NCBI RefSeq assembly: GCF_039679125.1
Contig: NZ_CP155551.1
Location: 1,240,001-1,304,000 of the forward strand
Direction: 5' to 3'
DNA: 64,000 nucleotides
DNA from: Blastococcus sp. HT6-4
Lineage (GTDB): Bacteria; Actinomycetota; Actinomycetes; Mycobacteriales; Geodermatophilaceae
A model generated the notes under the pieces. That model was not told where the DNA came from. It did not search any database and saw only the letters and a program-made list of their open reading frames with translations. This document shows positions 36,021 to 46,204 of this stretch, in pieces. The position numbers and the translations under genes are program-made. The first letter of the stretch is position 1, and each line of letters starts with the position of its first letter.

Positions 36021-39000
36021 GTGGCTGACACCGACCACACCAGCGAGACCGACCGGACCGAGGAAGGCGCGGAGCGCATCGCGCCGGACACCCCCCAGCC
36101 CGCGGAGGCGGAGGCCACCGGCACCCCGGCCACCGCCGAGGAGGGCGCACCCGTCGAGGAGCAGCCCGCCGAGGAACGGCCCGCCGAGGAGGAGGAGGAG
36201 CCCACCGGCGACGAGCCGGCTGCGCAGCAGCCGGCCGCCGAGGACCTCGATCCGGAGCCGGAGCGGTCCCGGTTCGGAGCCCAGTTCAGCTCGCCGGAGC
36301 CCACCGCCGTCGTGGCCCGTCCCCGTCGCCGGGCGACGCGCCCGGCCGGCGCCGCCGACCCGGACTCGATCGAGGCGGTCGCCCCGGCGCCCGCGGCCCC
36401 GGTCCCGGCCTTCATCAGCTTCGTCGCGCCCCCGGCCGACGCGCCCCCGGCCCCCCGCCGGCGCAGCCGCCGGCCGGCGGAGTCGCCCGAGCCCGACGCG
36501 GTCGAGGACACCGGCGGCGCGGACCGCGACACCGGTGCGGACGAGGCCCCCGAGGAGGCCCCCCGGTCCCGCCGGAGCCGCTCCCGCCGCCGCCCGGCCG
36601 AGGAGCAGCCGGAGCCGTCCCGGACCGACAGCGCCGAGGACGAGCAGACCGACGACGCCGACGACCGTGACGAGTCCGGCGAGGACCGCGACGAGGGCGG
36701 GTCGTCGGCCAGCCGCCGGCGTCGCCGTGGACGCCGGGGCCGCGGTCGCGGGCGCAGCGGCGAGGACGCCGAGGAGGAGAACGGCGACGACCGCCCGGGC
36801 GCCGACGACGCCGAGACCGACGACGAGGAGACCGACACCGACCGCGCCGACGAGTCCTCGGACACCGAGGACGAGGGCGAGGGCGAGGACGAGGGTTCGA
36901 CCGGCTCCAGCACCCGCCGTCGCCGGCGGCGCCGTCGCCGCAGCGGCAGCGCGGGCGGCGAGGACACGGCCGAGGACACCGACGACGACGACCGCCCGGA
37001 GCGGGCCGGCCGCAACGGCCGCAGCACCAGCGACGACGACGTCCGCGGCATCGCCGGCTCCACCCGGCTCGAGGCCAAGCGCCAGCGCCGCCGGGACGGC
37101 CGGGACACCGGGCGCCGTCGTCAGCCGATCCTCACCGAGAGCGAGTTCCTCGCCCGCCGCGAGGCGGTGGACCGCAAGATGGTCATCCGCCAGCGCGGCG
37201 AGCGGACGCAGATCGCCGTCCTCGAGGACGACGTCCTCGTCGAGCACTACGTGACCCAGGCCTCGGCGACGTCGTTCGCCGGCAACGTCTACCTCGGCCG
37301 GGTGCAGAACGTGCTCCCCAGCATGGAGGCGGCGTTCGTCGACATCGGCAAGGGGCGCAACGCCGTCGTCTACGCCGGTGAGGTCAACTGGGACGCCGCC
37401 GGCCTGTCGGGCAAGCAGCGCTCCATCGAGCAGGCGTTCAAGTCCGGCGACAAGATCCTGGTGCAGGTCACCAAGGACCCGATCGGCCACAAGGGCGCCC
37501 GGCTGACCCAGCAGATCAACCTGCCCGGCCGCTTCCTGGTGTACGTGCCCGGCGGCTCGATGACCGGGATCAGCCGCAAGCTGCCCGACACCGAGCGGCA
37601 GCGGCTCAAGGACATCCTGAAGCGGATCGTCCCCGAGGACGCCGGCGTGATCATCCGGACGGCCGCGGAGGGCGCCTCGGAGGAGGAGCTCACCCGCGAC
37701 GTCAACCGGCTGACCGCGCAGTGGGACGTCATCCAGAAGAAGGCCGCATCGACGTCAAACGCGCCGACGCTCCTCTACGGCGAGCCGGACCTCGCCATCC
37801 GGGTCATCCGCGACGTCTTCAACGAGGACTTCAAGGAGCTCGTGGTCCAGGGCGACGACGCCTGGGACACCGTCGAGGCCTACGTCGCCCACGTCAGCCC
37901 CGAGCTCACCGAGCGGCTCTCCCGCTACACCGGCCAGGGCGACGTCTTCCACGACCTGCGGATCGACGAGCAGCTGACCAAGGCGCTGGACCGCAAGGTG
38001 TGGCTGCCCTCGGGTGGCTCGCTGGTGATCGACCGGACCGAGGCGATGACCGTGGTCGACGTCAACACCGGCAAGTTCACCGGCTCGGGCGGCAACCTCG
38101 AGCAGACCGTGACGCGCAACAACATGGAGGCGGCCGAGGAGATCGTCCGCCAGCTCCGGCTGCGCGACATCGGCGGCATCATCGTCATCGACTTCATCGA
38201 CATGGTGCTCGAGAGCAACCGCGACCTCGTGCTGCGGCGGCTGACCGAGTGCCTGGGCCGGGACCGCACCAAGCACCAGGTCGCCGAGGTCACCTCGCTG
38301 GGTCTGGTGCAGATGACCCGCAAGCGGGTCGGCCAGGGGCTGCTCGAGGTCTTCTCCGAGTCCTGCGAGCACTGCCGCGGGCGCGGCATCCTCGTGCACC
38401 TCGACCCGGTCGACGAGAAGCGTCGCGGCGGGGGCAACGGCGGCGGTTCCGGATCCGGGACCGGTGGCGGGAAGGACGCTGCCGCGAAGGATTCCGGGAA
38501 GGAGTCCGGCGGCGGCCGCAACCGCGGCAACGGCGGCGGCGGCGGCAAGGACACTGCCAAGGACACCGCGAAGGACACCGCGAAGGACACCGCGAAGGAC
38601 AGCGAGAAGGACACCGCCAGGGACAGCGAGAAGGACGTCGAGAAGGACACCGCCGAGGAGACCGCCGACACCGGCGCCGCCGACGTGGCGTCCGGTGAGG
38701 GCGACGCGCCCGAGGGCGGCCGCGGCGGTGGCCGCCGCAACCGCGGCCGGCGCAACCGCGGGCAGTCGGGGGAGGACCGCGCGGCCGAGGACGCCGCGGT
38801 GCTCGCCGGCGCGCGGGCCGACGACGGGACGCCGGCCGGGCAGCCCGTGGCCGACGGCTCCGCCGAGGCGGTCACGGACGTCGCCCCGTCCACGGCGCCG
38901 ATGCCGCCGGTCGCCGCACCGCCCGCGGAGTCGCAGCAGGAGGCGCCGGCCGGAACGGGGACGGCCCCGGCGGCCCGGCCCGCACGGAAGGGCGGCCGGC

Positions 39001-39308
39001 CGGTGACGACCGTCGAGCCGCTGCCCGCGAGCGCCCCGGTCCCGGTGGCGTCCGCGGAGATCGAGGCCGACGACGTGCTGCCGGCCGGCGAGGTCGCCGC
39101 GGTGGAGGCGCCGGAGCAGGACGCGATGCCGATCACCCCGGCCACGACGGCCGCCGACGTCGTCCCCGGTGGGGTCGCGCACGACGCCGACGCCGGCGCC
39201 CCTGCCGACGCCCCGGCGCCCGCGCAGACCCCCGCGGCCGACGGGGAGGCGCCCGCCCGTCCGCGCCGCCGGCGGGCAGCCAGCCGCCCGGCGGGCCCGC
39301 CCGCCTGA
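36021..39308 (+). CDS. rne: Ribonuclease E/G
   Basis: 1095 residues from the GTG at 36021. Endoribonuclease of RNA decay and rRNA processing. Residues 1-370 are acidic and disordered with arginine blocks (RRRRRGRRGRGRGR) that bind RNA. The S1 domain and catalytic core follow (about 390-790), with the DNase-I-like VVDVNTGKFTG metal site and the zinc-link CEHCRGRG. The C-terminal 290 residues are disordered and contain a KDTA repeat. Both tails around a central core are the actinobacterial layout. Confidence 0.94.
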   Translation: MADTDHTSETDRTEEGAERIAPDTPQPAEAEATGTPATAEEGAPVEEQPAEERPAEEEEEPTGDEPAAQQPAAEDLDPEPERSRFGAQFSSPEPTAVVARPRRRATRPAGAADPDSIEAVAPAPAAPVPAFISFVAPPADAPPAPRRRSRRPAESPEPDAVEDTGGADRDTGADEAPEEAPRSRRSRSRRRPAEEQPEPSRTDSAEDEQTDDADDRDESGEDRDEGGSSASRRRRRGRRGRGRGRSGEDAEEENGDDRPGADDAETDDEETDTDRADESSDTEDEGEGEDEGSTGSSTRRRRRRRRRSGSAGGEDTAEDTDDDDRPERAGRNGRSTSDDDVRGIAGSTRLEAKRQRRRDGRDTGRRRQPILTESEFLARREAVDRKMVIRQRGERTQIAVLEDDVLVEHYVTQASATSFAGNVYLGRVQNVLPSMEAAFVDIGKGRNAVVYAGEVNWDAAGLSGKQRSIEQAFKSGDKILVQVTKDPIGHKGARLTQQINLPGRFLVYVPGGSMTGISRKLPDTERQRLKDILKRIVPEDAGVIIRTAAEGASEEELTRDVNRLTAQWDVIQKKAASTSNAPTLLYGEPDLAIRVIRDVFNEDFKELVVQGDDAWDTVEAYVAHVSPELTERLSRYTGQGDVFHDLRIDEQLTKALDRKVWLPSGGSLVIDRTEAMTVVDVNTGKFTGSGGNLEQTVTRNNMEAAEEIVRQLRLRDIGGIIVIDFIDMVLESNRDLVLRRLTECLGRDRTKHQVAEVTSLGLVQMTRKRVGQGLLEVFSESCEHCRGRGILVHLDPVDEKRRGGGNGGGSGSGTGGGKDAAAKDSGKESGGGRNRGNGGGGGKDTAKDTAKDTAKDTAKDSEKDTARDSEKDVEKDTAEETADTGAADVASGEGDAPEGGRGGGRRNRGRRNRGQSGEDRAAEDAAVLAGARADDGTPAGQPVADGSAEAVTDVAPSTAPMPPVAAPPAESQQEAPAGTGTAPAARPARKGGRPVTTVEPLPASAPVPVASAEIEADDVLPAGEVAAVEAPEQDAMPITPATTAADVVPGGVAHDADAGAPADAPAPAQTPAADGEAPARPRRRRAASRPAGPPA
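38547..38655 (+). repeat. KDTA/KDSE coding repeat in rne
   Basis: A 12-nt unit (AAGGACACCGCG and variants) is repeated about nine times, giving KDTAKDTAKDTAKDTAKDSE and on. Charged tetrapeptide repeat in the disordered tail; length probably varies between strains. Confidence 0.8.
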
Positions 39309-39316
39309 CCGGAGAG

Positions 39317-39343
39317 CCCCCTCCCCGCCGGGTGGGGACGGGG
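39317..39343 (+). terminator. Hairpin after rne
   Basis: CCCCTCCCC pairs with GGGGACGGGG around GCCGGGT, with one bulge. Likely terminator before the rplU promoter. Confidence 0.5.
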
Positions 39344-39380
39344 TGCCCGGGGGCACGTCGACCCGTCGACCGTCCTCGGG

Positions 39381-39449
39381 TACGCTGGCCGGGTTGCTGC
39401 GCTACCGCGCAGGCGCCTCCGGGTGCCGCCGGGAAGGCGTGGGCAACCC
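39381..39449 (+). promoter_or_regulatory. rplU promoter element and structured leader
   Basis: TACGCT at 39381-39386 is a fair -10. Directly after it the RNA can fold as a three-way junction: closing stem GGGTTGC (39391-39397) with GCAACCC (39443-39449), hairpin CTGCGC/GCGCAG (39397-39412, sharing base 39397) and hairpin CGCCT/AGGCG (39414-39439). Position and shape fit an L21-type ribosomal-protein leader for autoregulation. Confidence 0.5.
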
Positions 39450-39528
39450 GTCCAAGCACCCGGCGCCCGCTCCGGTCGTGCGCGCCGGACACAGAGCTTG
39501 ACGTGAAGAAGCGAACGAGGAGTCAGTG

Positions 39529-39840
39529 GTGTACGCAGTGGTGAAGGCCGGTGGCAGCCAGCACAAGGTGGCCGTGGGCGACACGTTCACGATCAACCGC
39601 CTGCAGGGTGCGGCGGGCGACTCGGTCGCCCTTCCGGCCATCCTGCTGGTCGACGGCGACACCGTCACCAGCGATGCGGCGGCCCTGGCGAAGGTGACCG
39701 TGACGGGTGAGATCGTCGAGCACGCCAAGGGCCCGAAGATCCACATCCACAAGTTCAAGAACAAGACCGGCTACCACAAGCGGCAGGGGCACCGTCAGCC
39801 CCTGACCAGCGTCGTGGTCCGCGACATCTCGAAGGGCTGA
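39529..39840 (+). CDS. rplU: 50S ribosomal protein L21
   Basis: 103 residues. Two GTG codons are adjacent; the second (39529) has better spacing (6 nt) from [21 protein letters not shown] and the C-terminal [12 protein letters not shown] are diagnostic. rpmA follows after 7 bp. Confidence 0.96.
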   Translation: MYAVVKAGGSQHKVAVGDTFTINRLQGAAGDSVALPAILLVDGDTVTSDAAALAKVTVTGEIVEHAKGPKIHIHKFKNKTGYHKRQGHRQPLTSVVVRDISKG

Positions 39841-39847
39841 CGCCGAC

Positions 39848-40105
39848 ATGGCACACAAGAAGGGCGCTTCGTCGTCCCGCAACGGTCGTGACTCGAACGC
39901 GCAGCGCCTCGGCGTCAAGCGCTTCGGTGGGCAGGTCGTGAAGGCCGGCGAGATCATCGTCCGCCAGCGCGGCACCCACTTCCACCCGGGCCTGGGCGTC
40001 GGCCGCGGCAGCGACGACACGCTGTTCGCGCTCGCGCCGGGCTCGGTCACCTTCGGCACGCGGCGGGGACGCAAGACCGTCTCCATCTCCGCGGTCGAGG
40101 CCTGA
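39848..40105 (+). CDS. rpmA: 50S ribosomal protein L27
   Basis: 85 residues, [20 protein letters not shown] start. No N-terminal extension for protease cleavage of the Firmicutes type. Co-transcribed with rplU; a terminator follows. Confidence 0.97.
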   Translation: MAHKKGASSSRNGRDSNAQRLGVKRFGGQVVKAGEIIVRQRGTHFHPGLGVGRGSDDTLFALAPGSVTFGTRRGRKTVSISAVEA

Positions 40106-40126
40106 TCGTCCGCAGCAGTTCCGCTC

Positions 40127-40159
40127 ACGAGCGCACGGGCCACCGGCCCGTGCGCTCGT
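40127..40159 (+). terminator. Terminator after rpmA
   Basis: 15-bp perfect stem (40127-40141 with 40145-40159) and a 3-nt loop ACC. Confidence 0.8.
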
Positions 40160-40210
40160 AGCGCTTGACAGGTAGGTAGGAGGCGGCGCGGACTCGTCCG
40201 CTCGAATCAC

Positions 40211-41755
40211 ATGGCCGCTTTCGTCGACCGCGTGACCATCCACGTCGCCGCCGGTAACGGTGGGCACGGCGTGTCATCGGTGCACCGGGAGAAGTACAAG
40301 CCGCTGGGCGGGCCCGACGGGGGCAACGGCGGGGACGGCGGCGACGTCGTCCTCGAGGTCGACCCCAACGTGCACACCCTGCTGGACTTCCACCACCGCC
40401 CGCACCAGAAGGCGGCCAACGGCCGCCCCGGCGCCGGCAGCAACCGCCACGGCGCCCGGGGCGAGGACCGCGTGCTGCGGGTCCCCGAGGGCACCGTGGT
40501 CAGCACCCCCGGCGGCCGCGTGGTCGCCGACCTCATGGGCGCGGGCACCCGCGTGGTGCTCGCGCACGGCGGCAAGGGCGGGCTCGGCAATGCCGCGCTG
40601 GCCAACCCCCGCCGCAAGGCCCCGGGCTTCGCGCTGCTCGGCGAGCCGGGCGAGACCTTCGACGCGGTGCTGGAGCTCAAGAGCATCGCCGACGTCGGCC
40701 TCGTCGGGTACCCGTCCGCGGGCAAGTCCTCGCTGATCGCCGCGATGTCGGCGGCGCGGCCGAAGATCGCCGACTACCCCTTCACCACCCTGGTCCCGAA
40801 CCTGGGCGTGATCCGCTCCGGCGACGTCGTCTACACGATGGCCGACGTGCCCGGGCTGATCCCCGGGGCGTCCACCGGCAAGGGCCTGGGCCTGCAGTTC
40901 CTCCGCCACGTCGAGCGCTGCGCGGTCCTGGTGCACGTCGTCGACATGGCCACGATCGAGCCCGGCCGCGACCCGGAGAGCGACATCGAGGCGCTCGAGC
41001 ACGAGCTCACCGAATACGGGGGCGAGGAGCTCGACCTGGTCGGCCGCCTGCGGATCGCGGTGCTGAACAAGATCGACGTTCCCGACGGCCGTGAGCTCGT
41101 CGACCTGGTGCGCGCCTCCCTCGAGGAGCGTGGGCTGCAGGTGTTCCCCGTCAGCGCCGCCACCGGCGAGGGGCTGGCCGCCTTCGGGTACGCGCTCGCG
41201 GCCGCCGTGGAGGAGCACCGCGCCTCGCTGCCCGCGCCGGAGCCGGTGCGGGTGACGCTGACCCCCCGCGCCGTCGACGACTCCGGCTTCACCGTGGAGC
41301 GCGACCCGGACGACCCGGAGGGCTTCGTCGTCCGCGGCGTCAAGCCGGAGCGGTGGGTGCGCCAGACCGACTTCACCAACGACGAGGCCGTGGGCTACCT
41401 CGCCGACCGGCTCAACCGGTTGGGCGTCGAGGAAGAGCTGGCCCGCGCCGGTGCCCGCGAGGGCGATGCGGTCACCATCGGCGGCGTCACCTTCGATTGG
41501 GCCCCGACGCTGCCGGCCGGAACGCTCACCGCCGAGGAGTCGGCCGGGCTGGGCGGGCGCGGCACCGACAACCGCCTGGAGCGCAGCGAGCGGTTCGGCG
41601 CCGCCGAGCGGCTGGCCGCCAAGCGTGCCCGCCGGACGCCGTTCGAGGTCAGCGAGGACGGCTGGACCGACGAGGACCTCGAGGCGCTGGGCGACGAGGA
41701 CACCGACGACGTCCCGGGGGTCGCGGGCGACGAGACGGCGGACGGCGGACGGTGA
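40211..41755 (+). CDS. obgE: GTPase Obg/CgtA
   Basis: 514 residues. Ribosome-associated GTPase of late 50S assembly and stress control. Glycine-rich Obg fold (1-158), G domain with [15 protein letters not shown] and NKID, then an OCT domain (about 345-430, [15 protein letters not shown]) and an acidic tail. Its stop overlaps the proB start (GTGA). Confidence 0.96.
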   Translation: MAAFVDRVTIHVAAGNGGHGVSSVHREKYKPLGGPDGGNGGDGGDVVLEVDPNVHTLLDFHHRPHQKAANGRPGAGSNRHGARGEDRVLRVPEGTVVSTPGGRVVADLMGAGTRVVLAHGGKGGLGNAALANPRRKAPGFALLGEPGETFDAVLELKSIADVGLVGYPSAGKSSLIAAMSAARPKIADYPFTTLVPNLGVIRSGDVVYTMADVPGLIPGASTGKGLGLQFLRHVERCAVLVHVVDMATIEPGRDPESDIEALEHELTEYGGEELDLVGRLRIAVLNKIDVPDGRELVDLVRASLEERGLQVFPVSAATGEGLAAFGYALAAAVEEHRASLPAPEPVRVTLTPRAVDDSGFTVERDPDDPEGFVVRGVKPERWVRQTDFTNDEAVGYLADRLNRLGVEEELARAGAREGDAVTIGGVTFDWAPTLPAGTLTAEESAGLGGRGTDNRLERSERFGAAERLAAKRARRTPFEVSEDGWTDEDLEALGDEDTDDVPGVAGDETADGGR

Positions 41756-42894
41756 CCGACACCGCCGTCAGCAGCGTGGCCCGGGCCTCGATCGCCGGCG
41801 CCGTGCGGGTCGTGGTCAAGGTCGGCTCCTCGTCGCTGACCACCCTCCCCGGCGGGCTGGACGTCGACCGGCTCACCGCCCTCGTCGACGTCCTGGCCGC
41901 CGTGCGCGCCGCGGATCGGGAGGTCGTGCTGGTCTCCTCCGGGGCGATCGCCGCCGGCCTGGCGCCGCTCGGGCTGGACGGCCGCCCGCGCGACCTGGCG
42001 ACCGCGCAGGCGGCGGCCAGCGTGGGCCAGCTGCGGCTCGTGCAGACCTACGCCGACGCCTTCGCCCGGCACGGGATCACGGTCGGCCAGGTGCTGCTGA
42101 CCGCCGACGACCTGACCCGCCGCAGCCACTACCGCAACGCCCACCAGACGGTGGAGCGGCTGCTGTCGCTGGGCGTGCTGCCGATCGTCAACGAGAACGA
42201 CACGGTCGCCACCGAGGAGATCCGGTTTGGCGACAACGACCGCCTCGCCGCGCTGGTGGCGCACGTCGCGCAGGCCGGGGCGCTGGTGCTGCTGTCCGAC
42301 GTCGACGGCGTCTACGACGGCGATCCGCGCAGCGGCCCCGCCCAGCTGGTGGACACCGTGCGCGAACCGGCCGACCTCGCGTCGGTCACCCTCGGCTCGG
42401 CCACCCGCAACGGCGTGGGCACCGGGGGGATGGCCACCAAGGTCGAGGCCGCGTTCATCGCCGCGCACGCCGGCGTCCCCGTCGTCGTCACCTCCACCCC
42501 GCAGGCGGCCGAGGCCCTGGCCGGGAACCGCGTGGGCACGCTGTTCGACCGCATGGGCAAGCGCCCCAGTGCCCGGCAGTTCTGGCTGCGGTACGCCAGC
42601 CGGCCGCGCGGCCGGGTGATCCTCGACGACGGCGCCGTGACCGCCGTCCGCGAACGGCACGCCTCGCTGCTGGCCGCCGGCATCACCGGGGTGGCCGGGG
42701 AGTTCCTGGCCGACGACCCGGTCGAGCTGGTCGGGCCCGACGGCGTCGTCGTCGCCCGGGGCCTGGTGGCCTACGACGCCCGGGAGCTGCCCGCGCTGCT
42801 CGGCCGCAAGACCGGCGAGCTGCCGCCGGAGCACCGCCGGGAGGTCGTGCACCGCGACGAGATGGTGCTGATCGGGCGGCACGTCGGCCGCTGA
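41752..42894 (+). CDS. proB: Glutamate 5-kinase
   Basis: 380 residues from the GTG at 41752. First step of proline synthesis from glutamate. Amino-acid-kinase fold with [20 protein letters not shown] and [13 protein letters not shown]-terminal PUA domain (from about 285). Overlaps obgE by four bases; proA lies 1.1 kb downstream on the same strand, with def and an acetyltransferase between them. Confidence 0.96.
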   Translation: MTDTAVSSVARASIAGAVRVVVKVGSSSLTTLPGGLDVDRLTALVDVLAAVRAADREVVLVSSGAIAAGLAPLGLDGRPRDLATAQAAASVGQLRLVQTYADAFARHGITVGQVLLTADDLTRRSHYRNAHQTVERLLSLGVLPIVNENDTVATEEIRFGDNDRLAALVAHVAQAGALVLLSDVDGVYDGDPRSGPAQLVDTVREPADLASVTLGSATRNGVGTGGMATKVEAAFIAAHAGVPVVVTSTPQAAEALAGNRVGTLFDRMGKRPSARQFWLRYASRPRGRVILDDGAVTAVRERHASLLAAGITGVAGEFLADDPVELVGPDGVVVARGLVAYDARELPALLGRKTGELPPEHRREVVHRDEMVLIGRHVGR

Positions 42895-42917
42895 ACGCGG
42901 CTTGGCAGACTGCCCGC

Positions 42918-43400
42918 GTGACGATCCGCCCCATCCGCGAGCTCGGTGACCCCGTCCTCCGCACGCCCTCCGACCCGGTCCGGGCTTTCGACAGCTGGCT
43001 GGCCGCGCTGGTCCGCGACCTCGAGGACACCGTCGACCACCCCGGCCGGGCAGGTGTGGCCGCGCCGCAGATCGGCGTGGGGGTCCGCGCGTTCTCCTAC
43101 AACATCGACGGGGTCATCGGGCACATGGTGAACCCGGTGATCGTCGAGCGGTCCGAGGAGATCCAGGACGGTGACGAGGGGTGCCTGTCGGTGCCCGGCA
43201 TCTGGGCCCCGACGGTCCGCGCGATGCACTGCGTCGCCGAGGGCTTCGACGTCGAGGGCAGGCCGCTGCGGCTGGAGGGCGAGGGGCTGATGGCCCGCTG
43301 CCTGCAGCACGAGGTCGACCACCTCGACGGCAAGGTCTTCCTGGACCGGCTCACCGGCGACGCCCGCAAGGCCGCCCTGCGGGCGCTGCGCGACCGCTGA
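42918..43400 (+). CDS. def: Peptide deformylase
   Basis: 160 residues from the GTG at 42918. Removes the formyl group from nascent proteins. All three motifs are present: GVAAPQIG, EGCLSVPG and QHEVDHLDG (metal-binding Cys and two His). One base separates it from the next gene. Confidence 0.95.
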   Translation: MTIRPIRELGDPVLRTPSDPVRAFDSWLAALVRDLEDTVDHPGRAGVAAPQIGVGVRAFSYNIDGVIGHMVNPVIVERSEEIQDGDEGCLSVPGIWAPTVRAMHCVAEGFDVEGRPLRLEGEGLMARCLQHEVDHLDGKVFLDRLTGDARKAALRALRDR

Positions 43401-43401
43401 G

Positions 43402-43998
43402 ATGGCCTTCCTCGAGCCGGTGACGTTGGCCGGCGACCACGTCGTCCTGGAGCCCCTGCAGCCCGGGCACGCGGAGGAGCTCGCCGACGCCGTGCGGGAC
43501 GGCCGCCTGTGGGAACTCCGGTACGCGGCCGTGCCGACACCGGAGGGGATGGCCGCGCAGATCGAATCGAGGCTGACCCGGCAGGCGCTCGGCGAGGTGC
43601 TGCCGTTCACCGTCCGTCGGGTCGCCGACGGGCGGGCGGTCGGCATGACGACGTTCCTCAACGCCGAGCCGGACGTGCCACGCGTGGAGATCGGCAGCAC
43701 CTGGACCGCACGCTCGGCGCAGGGCACGGGCATCAACGCCGAGAGCAAGCTGCTCCTGCTGACCCACGCGTTCGAGACGCTCGGCTGCCTGGCCGTCGAG
43801 TTCCGCACGCACTCGCACAACCGGCAGTCCCGCGAGGCGATCGAGCGCCTGGGGGCCAAGCAGGACGGCGTGCTGCGGCAGCACCGCAGGATGCCCGACG
43901 GCTCGCTGCGCGACACGGTCGTCTTCTCCGTCCTCGACAGCGAGTGGCCCGCCGTACGCGCCGGGCTGCGGCACCGGCTGGCCCGCCGCACCGGTTGA
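43402..43998 (+). CDS. GNAT-family N-acetyltransferase
   Basis: 198 residues, RimJ/RimL-like: VVLEPLQPGHAEEL start, SAQGTGINAESK acetyl-CoA loop and HSHNRQSREAIERLGAKQDG. Probably N-acetylates an amine or protein terminus; substrate unknown. It abuts def by one base, so it is in the same operon. Confidence 0.88.
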   Translation: MAFLEPVTLAGDHVVLEPLQPGHAEELADAVRDGRLWELRYAAVPTPEGMAAQIESRLTRQALGEVLPFTVRRVADGRAVGMTTFLNAEPDVPRVEIGSTWTARSAQGTGINAESKLLLLTHAFETLGCLAVEFRTHSHNRQSREAIERLGAKQDGVLRQHRRMPDGSLRDTVVFSVLDSEWPAVRAGLRHRLARRTG

Positions 43999-44037
43999 GC
44001 GTGAAGGCCGCGGTCACGCCCGCGTACCCTCGCGGGC

Positions 44038-45291
44038 GTGACCGACGTCTCCGGCCTGCCGTTGATCGGCGCCGCCGCGCTGCGTGCGCGGTCGGCGGCC
44101 CGGGTGCTGCGCACCCTGCCCACCGACACCAAGGACGCCGCGCTGACCGCGATGGCCGAGGCGCTGGTGGAGCGGACCGAGGAGATCCTGGCCGCGAACG
44201 CCGCCGACGTCGACGCCGCGCGGGCCGAGGGCACGCCCGAGGCGATCCTCGACCGGCTGCGGCTGGACACCGCCCGGGTGGCCGGGGTCGCCGACGCGCT
44301 GCGCCAGCTGGTCGCGCTGCCCGACCCGGTGGGCGACGTCGTCCGCGGCTCCCGGCTGCCCAACGGCCTGGAGCTCAAGCAGGTCCGGGTTCCCCTCGGC
44401 GTCGTCGGCATCGTGTACGAGGCCCGGCCCAACGTCACCGTGGACGCCGCAGGGCTCTGCCTCAAGAGCGGCAACGCCGCGCTGCTGCGCGGCTCCGCGT
44501 CGGCGTTCCGGACCAACACCGCGCTGATCGCCGTCCTCACCGAGGCCGGCGAGAAGTCCGGCCTGCCGGCCGGGTTCGTCGAGCTCCTGCCGGCCGACCG
44601 CGCGTCGGTGGGGGAGCTGCTGAGCGCCCGCGGGCACGTCGACGTGGTGATCCCGCGCGGCGGTGCCTCGCTGATCCAGCGGGTCGTGCGCGAGTCGCGG
44701 GTGCCGGTCATCGAGACCGGCGAGGGCAACTGCCACGTCTACGTGGACGCGTCCGCGGACCCGGCCATCGCCGAGGCGGTCGTGCTGAACTCCAAGACCC
44801 ACCGGGTGAGCGTCTGCAACTCCGCCGAGACGCTGCTGGTGCACCGCGACGTGCCGTTCCTGCCGCGGCTGCTGGCCGCGCTGGCCGGCGCCGGCGTGAC
44901 CCTGCACGGCGACGGCTCCGCCCGGGCGGCCCACGGGGCCGTCGTCCCCGCCACCGACGAGGACTGGGCGACCGAGTACCTGTCGATGGACATGGCGGTG
45001 CGGATCGTCGACGACCTGCCGGAGGCGCTGGACCACATCGCCCGGTGGAGCACCGGCCACACCGAGGCGATCGTCGCCGACTCGGCCCGCGCCATCGCCG
45101 AGTTCACCGCCGGTGTCGACGCGGCCGCCGTGCTGGTCAACGCCTCGACCCGGTTCACCGACGGCGGCGAGTTCGGCTTCGGCGCCGAGATCGGCATCTC
45201 CACCCAGAAGCTGCACGCCCGCGGCCCGCTCGGGCTCCCGGAGCTGACCTCCACCACCTACGTCGTCACGGGGTCCGGCCACACCCGCTGA
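44038..45291 (+). CDS. proA: Gamma-glutamyl phosphate reductase
   Basis: 417 residues, GTG start. Reduces glutamyl phosphate to the semialdehyde, second step of proline synthesis. [19 protein letters not shown] and the catalytic Cys in [11 protein letters not shown] are clear. Confidence 0.96.
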   Translation: MTDVSGLPLIGAAALRARSAARVLRTLPTDTKDAALTAMAEALVERTEEILAANAADVDAARAEGTPEAILDRLRLDTARVAGVADALRQLVALPDPVGDVVRGSRLPNGLELKQVRVPLGVVGIVYEARPNVTVDAAGLCLKSGNAALLRGSASAFRTNTALIAVLTEAGEKSGLPAGFVELLPADRASVGELLSARGHVDVVIPRGGASLIQRVVRESRVPVIETGEGNCHVYVDASADPAIAEAVVLNSKTHRVSVCNSAETLLVHRDVPFLPRLLAALAGAGVTLHGDGSARAAHGAVVPATDEDWATEYLSMDMAVRIVDDLPEALDHIARWSTGHTEAIVADSARAIAEFTAGVDAAAVLVNASTRFTDGGEFGFGAEIGISTQKLHARGPLGLPELTSTTYVVTGSGHTR

Positions 45292-45316
45292 CCCCGCCGC
45301 CCCACCGAGGAGCCGC

Positions 45317-46204
45317 ATGCCCCGCCCGCCGTCCCAGTCCCCGAACTTCTCGTCGGTCGCGGACGTCAGCAAGCGGCTGTCCACGGCGGGCTACCTGCCC
45401 GACGCGCAGATCGCGACGACGGTCTTCCTCGCCGACCGCCTGGGCAAGCCGCTGCTCGTCGAGGGCCCCGCCGGCACCGGGAAGACGGAGCTGGCCAAGG
45501 CGCTGGCGGCGGCCACCGGGTCGGAGCTGATCCGGCTGCAGTGCTACGAGGGGCTGGACGAGGCCCGCGCGCTGTACGAGTGGAACTACAAGAAGCAGCT
45601 GCTGCGCATCCAGGCCTCGCAGGCCGAGGGCGGCGCCGACTGGGACACCGTCCACGACGACATCTTCGGCGAGGAGTTCCTGCTCTCCCGGCCGCTGCTC
45701 ACCGCGATCCGCCGGACCGAGCCCACCGTGCTGCTCATCGACGAGACCGACAAGGCCGACGTCGAGGTGGAGGGTCTGCTGCTGGAGGTGCTCAGCGACT
45801 TCCAGGTGACCATCCCCGAGCTCGGCACGATCACCGCGACCCGCCGGCCGACCGTCGTCCTCACCTCCAACGCCACCCGCGAGCTCTCCGAGGCGCTCAA
45901 GCGGCGCTGCCTGTACCTGGCGCTGGACTACCCCACGGCCGAGCGGGAGCGCGAGATCGTGCTGTCGCGGGTGCCCGACCTCGCGCCGGGCCTGGCCGAC
46001 CAGCTGGTGCGCACGGTGCGCGCCCTGCGCGGGCTGCAGCTGAAGAAGTCGCCGTCGATCTCGGAGACCCTCGACTGGGCGCAGACCCTCCTCGAGCTGG
46101 GGCTGGACACCCTCGACGAGCCGGCGATGGCCTCGACCCTCGGCGTGGTGCTCAAGCACGCCAGCGACCAGACCCGGGCCGCCGCCGAGCTGCGGCTGAA
46201 CTGA
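45317..46204 (+). CDS. MoxR-type AAA+ ATPase
   Basis: 295 residues. Walker A EGPAGTGKTELAK, Walker B VLLIDETDKAD, sensor VLTSNATRELSEALKRRC. The protein stops short after the AAA lid. Overlaps the VWA gene by one base (TGATG), the classic MoxR-VWA pair that assembles or activates a partner complex (CoxD/CoxE-like). The client is not visible. Confidence 0.92.
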   Translation: MPRPPSQSPNFSSVADVSKRLSTAGYLPDAQIATTVFLADRLGKPLLVEGPAGTGKTELAKALAAATGSELIRLQCYEGLDEARALYEWNYKKQLLRIQASQAEGGADWDTVHDDIFGEEFLLSRPLLTAIRRTEPTVLLIDETDKADVEVEGLLLEVLSDFQVTIPELGTITATRRPTVVLTSNATRELSEALKRRCLYLALDYPTAEREREIVLSRVPDLAPGLADQLVRTVRALRGLQLKKSPSISETLDWAQTLLELGLDTLDEPAMASTLGVVLKHASDQTRAAAELRLN

